Positions 1 to 7,717 of a DNA stretch of 11,366 bases are shown here, in pieces. This stretch comes from Spirochaetaceae bacterium (GTDB taxonomy: Bacteria; Spirochaetota; Spirochaetia; Treponematales; Treponemataceae). Where the stretch lies: the NCBI GenBank assembly GCA_017646305.1, contig JAGCMR010000131.1, forward strand, positions 1 through 11,366, written 5' to 3'. Under the pieces are notes generated by a model. The model was not told the DNA's origin, did no database searches, and worked only from the letters and a program-made list of their open reading frames with translations. The translations under genes were made by a program, and so were the position numbers. The stretch's first letter is position 1, and the number at the start of each line of letters is the position of its first letter.

Positions 1-98
1 GGAAATTCAGCCTGTAATTTCTTTTGTAATAGCTTTTGTTGGGTAGTGGTACCAGCTCCATCTATGCCTTCAAAAACGATGAAATTCTTTAATATCAC
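1..98 (-). CDS. tmk: Thymidylate kinase, N-terminal fragment (runs off left edge)
   Basis: This is the first 32 codons of a minus-strand gene truncated by the window start. Thymidylate kinase phosphorylates dTMP to dTDP with ATP in the cytoplasm, for DNA precursor synthesis. The translation reads VILKNFIVFEGIDGAGTTTQ and then a Lys/Gln-rich helix. The hydrophobic strand FIVFEG followed by IDGAG and TTTQ is the classic Tmk start: strand 1, P-loop, helix 1. The start is GTG (complement of 96-98). An in-frame TAA lies about ten codons upstream with no ATG between, and an imperfect Shine-Dalgarno (GGTAGG, complement of 105-110) sits 6 bases before the GTG. Oddity: residue 17, normally the P-loop lysine (GAGKTT), is Thr (GAGTTT). 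The gene diverges from tamB across 60 bases. Family assignment is good for the visible part; a Tmk-like paralogue with another nucleotide substrate cannot be excluded without the rest. Confidence 0.8.
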   Translation of the reverse strand, partial: MILKNFIVFEGIDGAGTTTQQKLLQKKLQAEF

Positions 99-158
99 AA
101 TAGACCTACCATTTTTTTCCGAAATTTACTATAGTGTAGAATAGGATATCTTAGCCAC
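99..158. promoter_or_regulatory. Divergent tmk/tamB intergenic promoter region (putative)
   Basis: These 60 bases lie between two genes read in opposite directions, so they should hold promoters for both. The best core element is ACTATAGT at 128-135, a perfect 8-bp palindrome that gives a TATAGT-like -10 hexamer on both strands (130-135 on plus; complement of 128-133 on minus). No convincing TTGACA-like -35 box is seen at 16-18 bases on either side, and a run of seven T lies at 112-118. For tamB, AGGA at 143-146 could serve as a ribosome binding site, but its 12-base spacing to the ATG is long. The promoter role is inferred from gene layout more than from the motifs. Confidence 0.35.
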
Positions 159-3100
159 ATGAAGTCTAAAGTCGTCAAAATCGGCGTCAGCAGCATTCTC
201 TTTTTCTCTATGATTCTCGTAACCTTAGTGCTGGTGCGTCCTGCAATTCATGGGTTTTCCCAGCGACTGGAGGCATATCGCAACGAATTTTTAGCCATGG
301 TGGAATCAAAGACTGGTCTAGAGGTATCCTACGACTCATTATCGCCAGCTATTCTATCAGTTTTTCGTATTAAAGGTATAGAGGTTTGTGACGGAGAAAC
401 AAAAATTCCCGTACTTTCAATCCGTAAGGCCCATCTTTCCTACAATTTGCTGCACCTGCTTTCTGGAGATATTCAGGGAGCCTTTTCTAAGCTTACAATT
501 TCAGGCATTACCTTGGAATACGATGCAATGAAAAGTAGTCGGGTGATGGAAAAGCTCATGTCCCTGCTATCGAGTCCAGAGGAAACTCCTCTGGAAACAA
601 GCCCAGTAGAAAAAACTACTGAAGCCAAGGCTCCTACAAGTATTTCCCTGCCCTTTGCCATAGATATTAAGGACGTAAATCTCCATTATCTTGATAATAT
701 CATGGACGTTATGGTTTCCTTTAGGGATATTGCAGTGACGGATACTGCCTCCCAAGGCTTTTTATTAGCTCAGGGAAATGGAATAAGTCGTGTTACCTTT
801 CAGGATGCAGCCTTAGCTTCTCTTCCTTCAGAGCTACAAAAATCGGTTAAAAATTTTTCAATAGGCTTTTCCTTTGATGCTTCCATTTTACCTCAGCTTG
901 ATGGCAGTACTGCAGGTATATCCTTTGCATCCGTATCCTCCACAGATTTTTCCCTAGCTCGAACAAGCTTGTTTGGTGAATACAATCAAGGTGTTGTAAA
1001 GGTATCCACTATGCAGGGAAATCTTCCTTTGTGGCTTATGGCTGAGATGAATCTTAATGAAGGTCAGCTGCGGGTTTTAGCTCAGATGGATGAATTTGAT
1101 CCATTTTCCTATGTGAGGCTCAGAAAAGAGATTCCTTTGTTGGATAAAATTCGTGGTACCACTATTTCTGGAAACTACGAGTTCCAGCTAGATACAAAGT
1201 CTCTAGCCTTTGACTATGAAGCCGACGGTTCACTTTTTTTTCCAGAGCAATTATTGTCCCCAGAATTGTTGCCTGCTGGATTGGTGCTTGACTATGATTT
1301 TTCTGGTAATGCCACCGACGTAACAGTAAAGAGTTTTCGGGCCAGTAACGAGAATCTTGACTTCTTGTTGGAAGGTGCTGTAAATATTCCCAATTTGCAG
1401 GCATCGGGATTTGCCTTTTTAGAGCGTTTTACGGTGCCAGGCAGTGGTGATATTTCTGCGGAGTTGTATATTGATGCCCTAGATCGAGGCTTTACCTGCT
1501 TTATTCCTCAGCTTTATTATGGAGAGAGAAGCTTTACTGCTCTTCAGCTTTCTATGATTCCCGATACGACGGCAAAATCCTTTGACTTTGAGTTTGAAGC
1601 CTCTGATTATTCTCATATCGATTTTGGTGCTCCTGGATTACTTCGTCTTTCTGGAAGTTTGTTAAATGAGGATAAGCCCTATATTCAAGCGAATTTGGGA
1701 ATAAATGACTTCTTCCTTGATTCTGTAGTAAACGTGGCATCTTTTTTTGTTCCTGAAGATCAGCGGACAAAATTGGAATCCATGTCTGCAAGTCTTTCTT
1801 CCTACGTTACCACCAACGAATTATATTTTGCCACAGATCTTTCTTCCATTAGCTACAATGTGGACTATTGGATTTTGGCAGATACAAACAACGACGACAA
1901 CCTTCTTATCTTCTCCTTTACTGGAAATGAATCCACGGTAAATCTTTCTCAGTTTGATCTACTCTTTGCAGGACAGGATATTCAACTCACAGCAGGAGTA
2001 GACTTTGATGAAGGATATACTCAGGCCTTGTTTAATGCAGATATTTCTGTAAATACAGTACCCTATTCTTTGGCAGGCTCCTATACCATTGGATCTTGGT
2101 TAAATCTTTCTGGAAGCTATGGTTTACTGGCCTCATTGTCTTTTGACGGAGTAGAAAACATGCTAGAAGGGCAGCTCCAAATGAATGAACTGCCTATTTC
2201 CATAGGACCTGCAATGATTTTATGCTCTTTGGAAACTAATGGCTTTATACCAAGGGATAATATGGCTGGATTCAGGGTGGATGTAACCGATTTTAGCTTG
2301 TCAGAGGTTTCAAATCTCATGTTTACCAATCCAGAGCTTTCTATGTCTGGACAAATTTCTAGCTATGGCTTTTTGTTGGAAAACTTTTTGTTTCAGGATG
2401 AGGTTTCCACCTTGGAGGGTTCAGGTGGAATTATGTGGAATTTTTCCCAAGGAAAGATGGATACAGCTGGTTTGAACTTAACTCTTGCCAATGCTCTGTC
2501 TACAGAGTCCTACAACATTGGTATGAGTTTTTCAAATCCAGAGAAAAAGGATTTTTCTCAGCTAAACTTTCTTAACGATGTTTATTTTTCAGCCCAAATT
2601 GATGTGAATCATTTACCCATGGCTCGTTTCCGTCCAATGCAAAATCAAGGGAACGTGGTAACTGCAACAATCAATGCTATGGGAACCATAGAAAATCCCT
2701 ATGTATCTGTGGACATAGCTCCTTCATCCATTTCCTTTGGTGGTGTACCCTTTACGGTAATGGCCCATTCCAGATTGGAGGATGGAGAGATTTTCTTAGA
2801 TAGTGGAGAAGTTCAGTTTGGTAATCAACATATCAGAAACATCTTTGCAAATTTCTCTCTTACTGATTTTTCAGGTATGCTTCATGCTGAATATGATTCT
2901 AACTTAGGTAATATTTATTCAATACAGATTCCAGTGGATGTGAATGTAACCAGTTCTTTGTCGAGCAATGAAAGTGAAGCAGGGGTACTAGATAGTGGAA
3001 ATACAAGTGACAATGAAGGCTTTGTGGGAATTATCACTACCTTGGCTCGTGGTCTACCAGAAATGATTTCTGTAGACACTCGAGCTGAGCTGGGGGGTAA

Positions 3101-4748
3101 TTTCTTTGCAAAACCAGAAACAGTGGAATTGAATCTTGTACGAGTTCCAGGTTTTATCATGGTGAATTCCAAGAATGATTTAGGAATTTCTGGTTCTATT
3201 ACAGAAGATGGCTTTATAAATATGAATTTATCAGGTCGTATGCCACTCCATGCAGTAGTGCAGGGAAGGGTTGCAGAAGAGGCTTTGGACATTCAGCTCA
3301 GGGATATTTCCTCTGACCTGTCAAAATTCACAAGCCTCGTTTCTTTCCCCTACATCATGCTCCACGGTGGTCATATGACAGGAAATTTGCATATTGGTGG
3401 CATTTTAGCTGATCCTCAATTTGATGGACAGCTTTCAGTTTCAAAATTCACTATCAACTGTCCCGATTATGTTCCTGAATTGATGATCGCACCTCAGGCA
3501 ATAATTAATTTACGGGATAATGAATTGTTGCTAGATCAGGTGTATTTTGATATTGCTGATGGCTGTGCTTATCTTGACTTGCGTTTGGCCATGGACCGAT
3601 GGATGCTAGATGTTCTTACCTTAGACATTAATACTCCTACAAATGTAATGGTGCCTGCTCGGATAAATATTCCCGCTAAAACTTCTAGTGCCCCCTCAAT
3701 TCTTATTGAAGGAGATTCCACCTGTAATCTTGATATCGAAGTAACCATGTCCAGGATTGATATTAAGGGACGTTTTTTTGTTGACAATGTGGATATTGAT
3801 ATTATTTCCAGTGGAATTCGTGGTGAAAATACCCGTCAAGAAGGACTTATATATACTAAATCAAATGGAATCTTCACTACTGTTTTAGATATTGGCATTA
3901 CTACAGGACAGCATGTAGAGTTATTTTTTGATCCAGTGCTTCGTGGACTTATTGCACCAAATACAAAGGGAACATACCGTTACGATTCTAGTTCCAATTC
4001 TTATTTTATTGATAGTGATATTGTTCTAAGAGGTGGAGAAATAACGTATCTAAATAGAAATTTCTATTTGCGTGAGGGACGGGTAGTATTTACAGAAAAT
4101 AATTCTTTAGATCCCATCATTACAGTACGGGCTGAAATCCGTGAGCACGATCAAAATGGAGAACCTGTAAGAATTACCCTGTCTGCAGAAAATCAACGTC
4201 TCAGTGCCTTTAATCCAACCTATTCCTCCTCACCACCAAAATCTGAAATAGAGCTTATGACTATTTTGGGACAAGCTTTGACAGCAGATGCACAAAGTGG
4301 ATTAGACGTATTGCTTTCTGGTGTAGATTATGGATTTAATCTATTAGTATTACGTAAAATTGAAAATGCATTGCGTGATTTCCTTAATTTTGATATATTC
4401 TCCTTTAGAACTATGGGATTGCAAAACAGTCTCAAACAGTGGCTTAATACTGGTGAAGAAAAGAAAAAACTCACAATCGGTAACTTTTTTGATAATACCA
4501 CTGTTTATATAGGTAAGTATTTCGGAAGTTCCATTTATGCTGATGCCATGCTCCATTTTGCCTACGATGAAAAGAAGGCTCTAGAGGATGGGAGTGGTTC
4601 TGGACTGAGATTTCAACCAGAAATTGGTTTGGAGATGGATTCTCCATTTGGAGCCATTCGTTGGAGTATGTCTCCTGATTTGGAAAATACCCAGCATTTA
4701 TGGGTACCATCAACATCCATCAGTCTTTCGTGGAAATTTTCTTTATAA
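159..4748 (+). CDS. tamB: TamB-like inner-membrane-anchored translocation/assembly protein (DUF490 family)
   Basis: This 1529-residue protein is probably a TamB/AsmA-like periplasm-spanning beta-helical protein involved in outer-membrane protein assembly and/or phospholipid transport. Residues about 8-26 form one hydrophobic segment (ILFFSMILVTLVLV core) that should act as an uncleaved inner-membrane anchor. The rest is repetitive amphipathic beta-strand sequence without further membrane segments. Two low-complexity linkers stand out: a Pro/Thr/Glu-rich one at about 138-162 and a Ser/Asn/Glu/Gly-rich one at about 931-957. The C-terminal ~300 residues carry the typical TamB signature: RGGEITYLNRNFYLREG from about 1290, then the LDPIITVRAE strand, the PPKSEIELMTILG motif, and a terminal strand ending SISLSWKFSL. 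The length exceeds that of E. coli TamB (about 1259). It is first in the run and sits 9 bases before bamA. In spirochaetes without TamA, TamB is thought to act with BamA, which fits this neighbourhood. The T. pallidum counterpart is, as I recall, TP0325. Confidence 0.87.
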   Translation: MKSKVVKIGVSSILFFSMILVTLVLVRPAIHGFSQRLEAYRNEFLAMVESKTGLEVSYDSLSPAILSVFRIKGIEVCDGETKIPVLSIRKAHLSYNLLHLLSGDIQGAFSKLTISGITLEYDAMKSSRVMEKLMSLLSSPEETPLETSPVEKTTEAKAPTSISLPFAIDIKDVNLHYLDNIMDVMVSFRDIAVTDTASQGFLLAQGNGISRVTFQDAALASLPSELQKSVKNFSIGFSFDASILPQLDGSTAGISFASVSSTDFSLARTSLFGEYNQGVVKVSTMQGNLPLWLMAEMNLNEGQLRVLAQMDEFDPFSYVRLRKEIPLLDKIRGTTISGNYEFQLDTKSLAFDYEADGSLFFPEQLLSPELLPAGLVLDYDFSGNATDVTVKSFRASNENLDFLLEGAVNIPNLQASGFAFLERFTVPGSGDISAELYIDALDRGFTCFIPQLYYGERSFTALQLSMIPDTTAKSFDFEFEASDYSHIDFGAPGLLRLSGSLLNEDKPYIQANLGINDFFLDSVVNVASFFVPEDQRTKLESMSASLSSYVTTNELYFATDLSSISYNVDYWILADTNNDDNLLIFSFTGNESTVNLSQFDLLFAGQDIQLTAGVDFDEGYTQALFNADISVNTVPYSLAGSYTIGSWLNLSGSYGLLASLSFDGVENMLEGQLQMNELPISIGPAMILCSLETNGFIPRDNMAGFRVDVTDFSLSEVSNLMFTNPELSMSGQISSYGFLLENFLFQDEVSTLEGSGGIMWNFSQGKMDTAGLNLTLANALSTESYNIGMSFSNPEKKDFSQLNFLNDVYFSAQIDVNHLPMARFRPMQNQGNVVTATINAMGTIENPYVSVDIAPSSISFGGVPFTVMAHSRLEDGEIFLDSGEVQFGNQHIRNIFANFSLTDFSGMLHAEYDSNLGNIYSIQIPVDVNVTSSLSSNESEAGVLDSGNTSDNEGFVGIITTLARGLPEMISVDTRAELGGNFFAKPETVELNLVRVPGFIMVNSKNDLGISGSITEDGFINMNLSGRMPLHAVVQGRVAEEALDIQLRDISSDLSKFTSLVSFPYIMLHGGHMTGNLHIGGILADPQFDGQLSVSKFTINCPDYVPELMIAPQAIINLRDNELLLDQVYFDIADGCAYLDLRLAMDRWMLDVLTLDINTPTNVMVPARINIPAKTSSAPSILIEGDSTCNLDIEVTMSRIDIKGRFFVDNVDIDIISSGIRGENTRQEGLIYTKSNGIFTTVLDIGITTGQHVELFFDPVLRGLIAPNTKGTYRYDSSSNSYFIDSDIVLRGGEITYLNRNFYLREGRVVFTENNSLDPIITVRAEIREHDQNGEPVRITLSAENQRLSAFNPTYSSSPPKSEIELMTILGQALTADAQSGLDVLLSGVDYGFNLLVLRKIENALRDFLNFDIFSFRTMGLQNSLKQWLNTGEEKKKLTIGNFFDNTTVYIGKYFGSSIYADAMLHFAYDEKKALEDGSGSGLRFQPEIGLEMDSPFGAIRWSMSPDLENTQHLWVPSTSISLSWKFSL

Positions 4749-4751
4749 GGA
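4747..4751 (+). promoter_or_regulatory. Ribosome binding site of bamA
   Basis: AAGGA overlaps the tamB stop codon (TAA 4746-4748). It lies 6 bases before the ATG at 4758 and 9 bases before the in-frame ATG at 4761, so both starts are possible; the choice changes the protein by one residue within the signal peptide. The overlap with the tamB stop suggests translational coupling. Confidence 0.7.
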
Positions 4752-4757
4752 TATTGT

Positions 4758-7184
4758 ATGATGAATTGCAGGGATTTTGTTCGTAGGGCTCTTGTTTCCT
4801 TTATGGTCTTGTTTCTTTCTGCCTTGGTATTTGCTCAAACTACTGATACCTGGTATTACGGCAAGAAAATCAGAAACATTGATTTTAAAGGATTGGAAAA
4901 TGTCAATTCTATGGAGTTGGATGGTGTAACATCCCCTTTCATTGGTAAGGAATTTACTGATGAACTTTATCTTGACCTACTGAACAAGGTGTATGCACTA
5001 GATCTTTTTGAAGATGTGTCACCCATAGCCTTGCCAGGTGATGCTAAAGGCTCTTCTGTAGTAATTGAATTTACCGTAGTGGAAAAACCCTTTGTATCCC
5101 AGTTAAAGTTTACTGGAAATCGTCATATTCGTGCATCTGAGCTTAAGGAAGCAATTTCTACCAAGGTAAAGGACATTTATAATTCTAGTAAAATTCTCCT
5201 TGATGAGCGTGCCATTCGTGACTTGTATCTGAAGAAGGGCTACACAAATGTTCTAGTATCCTCCACCACAGAGGAAACAGGAAATGGAATTGTTGTTACC
5301 TTTACCATTTCAGAGGGACGTTCTACCGTAGTTAGAGAAATCAGTTTTATGGGAAATACAGTAGTTTCTTCCAAAACTCTAAAGGGACTTCTTTCCATGA
5401 AGACTGTAGGTATTTTTAACAAGGGGGCTTTTCAGGAAAGTCAGCTAGAGGTAGATAAGCAATCAATTTTAGCATACTACCAGAATCGTGGATATGTAGA
5501 TGTAGCTATTCTTGATGTGGTACGAACCGTCAGCTACAATGAAGAGGATGATTGTGATGAGCTTTATATTCAGTATGTGATTCAAGAAGGTTCCCAGTAT
5601 ACCTTTGCGGGAATTACCTTTACAGGAAATACTATTTTCTCCACAGAGCAGTTGCGAAATATGATTAAGCTTCAGGATGGAGAAGTGTTTAACATGGGGA
5701 AATTCCAAGAAGGCTTGGTATCAGTAACTGATTTATATTATGAAAATGGATATACATCTAATTATTTCAATCCTCTGGAAAATAAAAATGCAGAGACTCA
5801 CCAGATTGCTGTAAACTTTATGATTAGGGAAAATCCCAGAAGCCATATCGAGAATATCTTTATTAAGGGAAATGAAAAAACAAAGGATTATGTTATTCTT
5901 CGAGAGCTTCCTATTGAATCAGGTGATATTTTCTCTAAAACAAAGATTACCAATGGATTAAGAAATTTGTTCAATCTGCAATTCTTCTCTGCAATCGTTC
6001 CTGAGATTGTTCCTGGTTCTGAGGAAAATCTTGTTGATTTAGTATTGAATTTGGAGGAACAATCCACCACCTCTATTGAATTCGGTGTTACCTTCTCTGG
6101 AATTGCAGATCCTGATGCCTTTCCTGTTTCCTTGTTCTTTAAGTGGCAGGATGCAAACCTTTTTGGTACTGGAAAATTAATTTCTGCAAATACAACTCTT
6201 TCCACTGATAGGCAGGCCATTGCCTTTAGCTACGGTGATTCTTGGTTTATGGATTTACCAGTAAGCTTCAGTGCCAGTGCTGGAATTTCTCATAATATTT
6301 CTAATGCTTTGCGATCTGTTGTGTTGCCTGATGGTTCTGTAAATAATTCAAAATATTATATGAATTACAATAATCTTGCCATCAATTTCTCCGCTTCTCT
6401 CGGCCGTCGTTGGGCTCCAGATTTTGCTATACTTTCTGTAACTGGCGGATTGTCTAGTAATATTTCACGTAATTTCTATGATGATTCCATCTATACGCCT
6501 GTGGATTCTTTGATTGCAGAGAATCAGAAGCAGTGGGGATTGTCAAATTCTATTTGGATTGCAACATCTTTGGATGATAGAGATTTGAACTATGATCCCT
6601 CTAAGGGATGGTTTGCCAAGCAGCAATTTTCTTGGACAGGACTTATTCCTGGCATAGAAAAGCAATTCTTCCTAAGTTCCGACACAAAGGGCGAAATTTA
6701 CTTTACTTTACTTGATTTGCCTGTATCAGAAACTTGGAGTTTAAAATTTGTTTTAGCAGGATTAACCAGTCTGTCCTTTATAGAACCTAGTCCTAACTCT
6801 AGATTAAGTGAATCAAATAAGCTCTATATCGATGGAATGTTTACTGGTCGTGGATGGAGTTCTCTCTACAGTACCCATCGTGGGCTTGCACTTTGGAATA
6901 ATACTGTTGAGTTGCGTATGCCTGTTGCACCAGGAATCTTCTCATTGGACTTCTTCTTTGATGCTGCAGTTATCAAGGATACTCCCGAGAATTTCTTTAC
7001 AAACTTGAATATAAAGGATGTATTCTTTAGTTTTGGTCCTGGTTTCCGTTTCTCTTTGCCTCAGTTCCCATTGAGAATGATGTTGGCAAACACATTCCAG
7101 GTAAAGGATGATAATGTTGCCTGGCAAAACGGAAAGGGGCCTGAATGGCAGTTTGTACTTTCATTCAATATTACCAACAGATAA
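4758..7184 (+). CDS. bamA: Outer-membrane protein assembly factor BamA (Omp85/Tp92 family)
   Basis: This 808-residue protein is the central subunit of the beta-barrel assembly machine, which folds and inserts outer-membrane proteins. A signal peptide spans residues 1-26 (RR then a hydrophobic core ending VFA, cleavage before Q27). Five POTRA domains follow at about 32-111, 112-188, 189-278, 279-359 and 360-435. Most begin with the characteristic strand plus GN turn (LKFTGN, ISFMGN, ITFTGN, IFIKGN) and contain the downstream YxxxGY-type motif (LKKGYTNV, QNRGYVDV, YENGYTSN). The barrel runs from about 437 to 808, includes the DANLFGTG strand, and carries the loop-6 signature GRGW at residues 697-700, matching the family VRGF/Y motif. 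The C-terminus FVLSFNITNR lacks the usual final aromatic residue. It lies between tamB-like and skp-like genes, as I recall for TP0325-TP0327, and is very probably co-transcribed with both. Confidence 0.95.
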   Translation: MMNCRDFVRRALVSFMVLFLSALVFAQTTDTWYYGKKIRNIDFKGLENVNSMELDGVTSPFIGKEFTDELYLDLLNKVYALDLFEDVSPIALPGDAKGSSVVIEFTVVEKPFVSQLKFTGNRHIRASELKEAISTKVKDIYNSSKILLDERAIRDLYLKKGYTNVLVSSTTEETGNGIVVTFTISEGRSTVVREISFMGNTVVSSKTLKGLLSMKTVGIFNKGAFQESQLEVDKQSILAYYQNRGYVDVAILDVVRTVSYNEEDDCDELYIQYVIQEGSQYTFAGITFTGNTIFSTEQLRNMIKLQDGEVFNMGKFQEGLVSVTDLYYENGYTSNYFNPLENKNAETHQIAVNFMIRENPRSHIENIFIKGNEKTKDYVILRELPIESGDIFSKTKITNGLRNLFNLQFFSAIVPEIVPGSEENLVDLVLNLEEQSTTSIEFGVTFSGIADPDAFPVSLFFKWQDANLFGTGKLISANTTLSTDRQAIAFSYGDSWFMDLPVSFSASAGISHNISNALRSVVLPDGSVNNSKYYMNYNNLAINFSASLGRRWAPDFAILSVTGGLSSNISRNFYDDSIYTPVDSLIAENQKQWGLSNSIWIATSLDDRDLNYDPSKGWFAKQQFSWTGLIPGIEKQFFLSSDTKGEIYFTLLDLPVSETWSLKFVLAGLTSLSFIEPSPNSRLSESNKLYIDGMFTGRGWSSLYSTHRGLALWNNTVELRMPVAPGIFSLDFFFDAAVIKDTPENFFTNLNIKDVFFSFGPGFRFSLPQFPLRMMLANTFQVKDDNVAWQNGKGPEWQFVLSFNITNR

Positions 7185-7188
7185 GGAG
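7183..7188 (+). promoter_or_regulatory. Ribosome binding site that fixes the skp start
   Basis: A perfect AAGGAG overlaps the bamA stop codon (TAA 7182-7184) and lies 9 bases before the ATG at 7198. The reading frame is open back to 7108 inside bamA. This site, and the signal peptide that starts exactly at 7198, decide for the shorter product. Confidence 0.85.
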
Positions 7189-7197
7189 TTTTTTACA

Positions 7198-7716
7198 ATG
7201 AACAAGAAATGTATTATTACAACCCTATGCATTTTGTCTTTATGTGCCTTGGTAAGTGCTCAGCAGATTACTAAGTTTGGTGTAGTGGACACTTCTCGTG
7301 TCTATGAGTCCTTTTTCCGAGATACAGGTCCTATCAGAAATTATGAGTCAAAGAAGGCTTCCTTTCAGAAGGAAATTGATAGTCTTACTCAGGAATTACG
7401 GGATCTTCAGACTAAACGAACTGAATACCAGAAGAATAAGAACGATGCAGCTGTTCTACGTATTGATGCAGAAATTGCACAGAAAACACAGTATATTACT
7501 GAGTATACAAATGCCAAAAACATGGAGCTAGAAACCTTGCGCCGTTCCCTGCAGTCCTCTGATAGCTTTTACAAAAAACTTTACAGTACCTTGGAACGAA
7601 TTGCCGAGGATGGAGGCTACAGTATGATTTTAAGCTTGCAGGATTCCAATTCTATTCTCTGGTACAGCCCCTCTGTTGATGTTACCGATGAGGTTATCAG
7701 CGCCCTAGGATTGTAG
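7198..7716 (+). CDS. skp: OmpH/Skp-like periplasmic chaperone
   Basis: This 172-residue exported protein of the OmpH/Skp family is a holdase that binds unfolded outer-membrane proteins in the periplasm and passes them to BamA. Residues 1-21 form a signal peptide (MNKK, hydrophobic core, cleavage at VSA before QQ). Next comes the family's beta-strand opening, FGVVDTSRVYESF (about 27-39). A long charged helical stretch at about 50-125, rich in Lys, Glu, Gln and Leu, should form the coiled-coil tentacles. The C-terminus returns to beta structure (YSMILSLQDSNSILWYSP, then DVTDEVI), as in OmpH domains. The length is close to E. coli Skp (161). The start at 7198 is preferred over upstream in-frame codons because of the signal peptide and AAGGAG. 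It lies 13 bases after bamA and one base before mutS. Cys16 in LSLC resembles a relaxed spirochaetal lipobox, but signal peptidase I cleavage looks likelier. Confidence 0.88.
   Translation: MNKKCIITTLCILSLCALVSAQQITKFGVVDTSRVYESFFRDTGPIRNYESKKASFQKEIDSLTQELRDLQTKRTEYQKNKNDAAVLRIDAEIAQKTQYITEYTNAKNMELETLRRSLQSSDSFYKKLYSTLERIAEDGGYSMILSLQDSNSILWYSPSVDVTDEVISALGL
7707..7710 (+). promoter_or_regulatory. Ribosome binding site of mutS inside the skp 3' end
   Basis: AGGA lies within the last codons of the skp-like gene, 7 bases before the mutS ATG at 7718. The skp stop (TAG 7714-7716) is followed by a single T and then that ATG. Ribosomes ending skp therefore finish on top of the mutS initiation region, which favours coupled translation. 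Confidence 0.65.
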
Positions 7717-7717
7717 T

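Noticed and set aside
102..110. Nine-base identity AGACCTACC at 102-110 and 11358-11366, suggesting a flanking direct repeat or contig overlap
   Set aside because: The match stops at nine bases on the left side and lies in unrelated contexts (upstream of tmk versus inside a reading frame); there is no sign of an element bounded by it.
2915..3292. 125-codon minus-strand open frame inside tamB, and other antisense or out-of-frame open frames within tamB, bamA and mutS
   Set aside because: They lie wholly inside strongly supported genes, have no signal sequence, motif or convincing ribosome binding site, and look like shadows of the coding strand.
7108..7197. Longer skp product starting inside bamA
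   Set aside because: It would bury the signal peptide in the protein interior. AAGGAG at 7183-7188 and the MNKK signal start at 7198 clearly mark the real start.
7231..7248. Lipoprotein signal in the skp-like protein (LSLC, Cys16)
   Set aside because: The residue before Cys is Leu rather than Ala/Gly/Ser, and a standard VSA signal peptidase I site follows five residues later.
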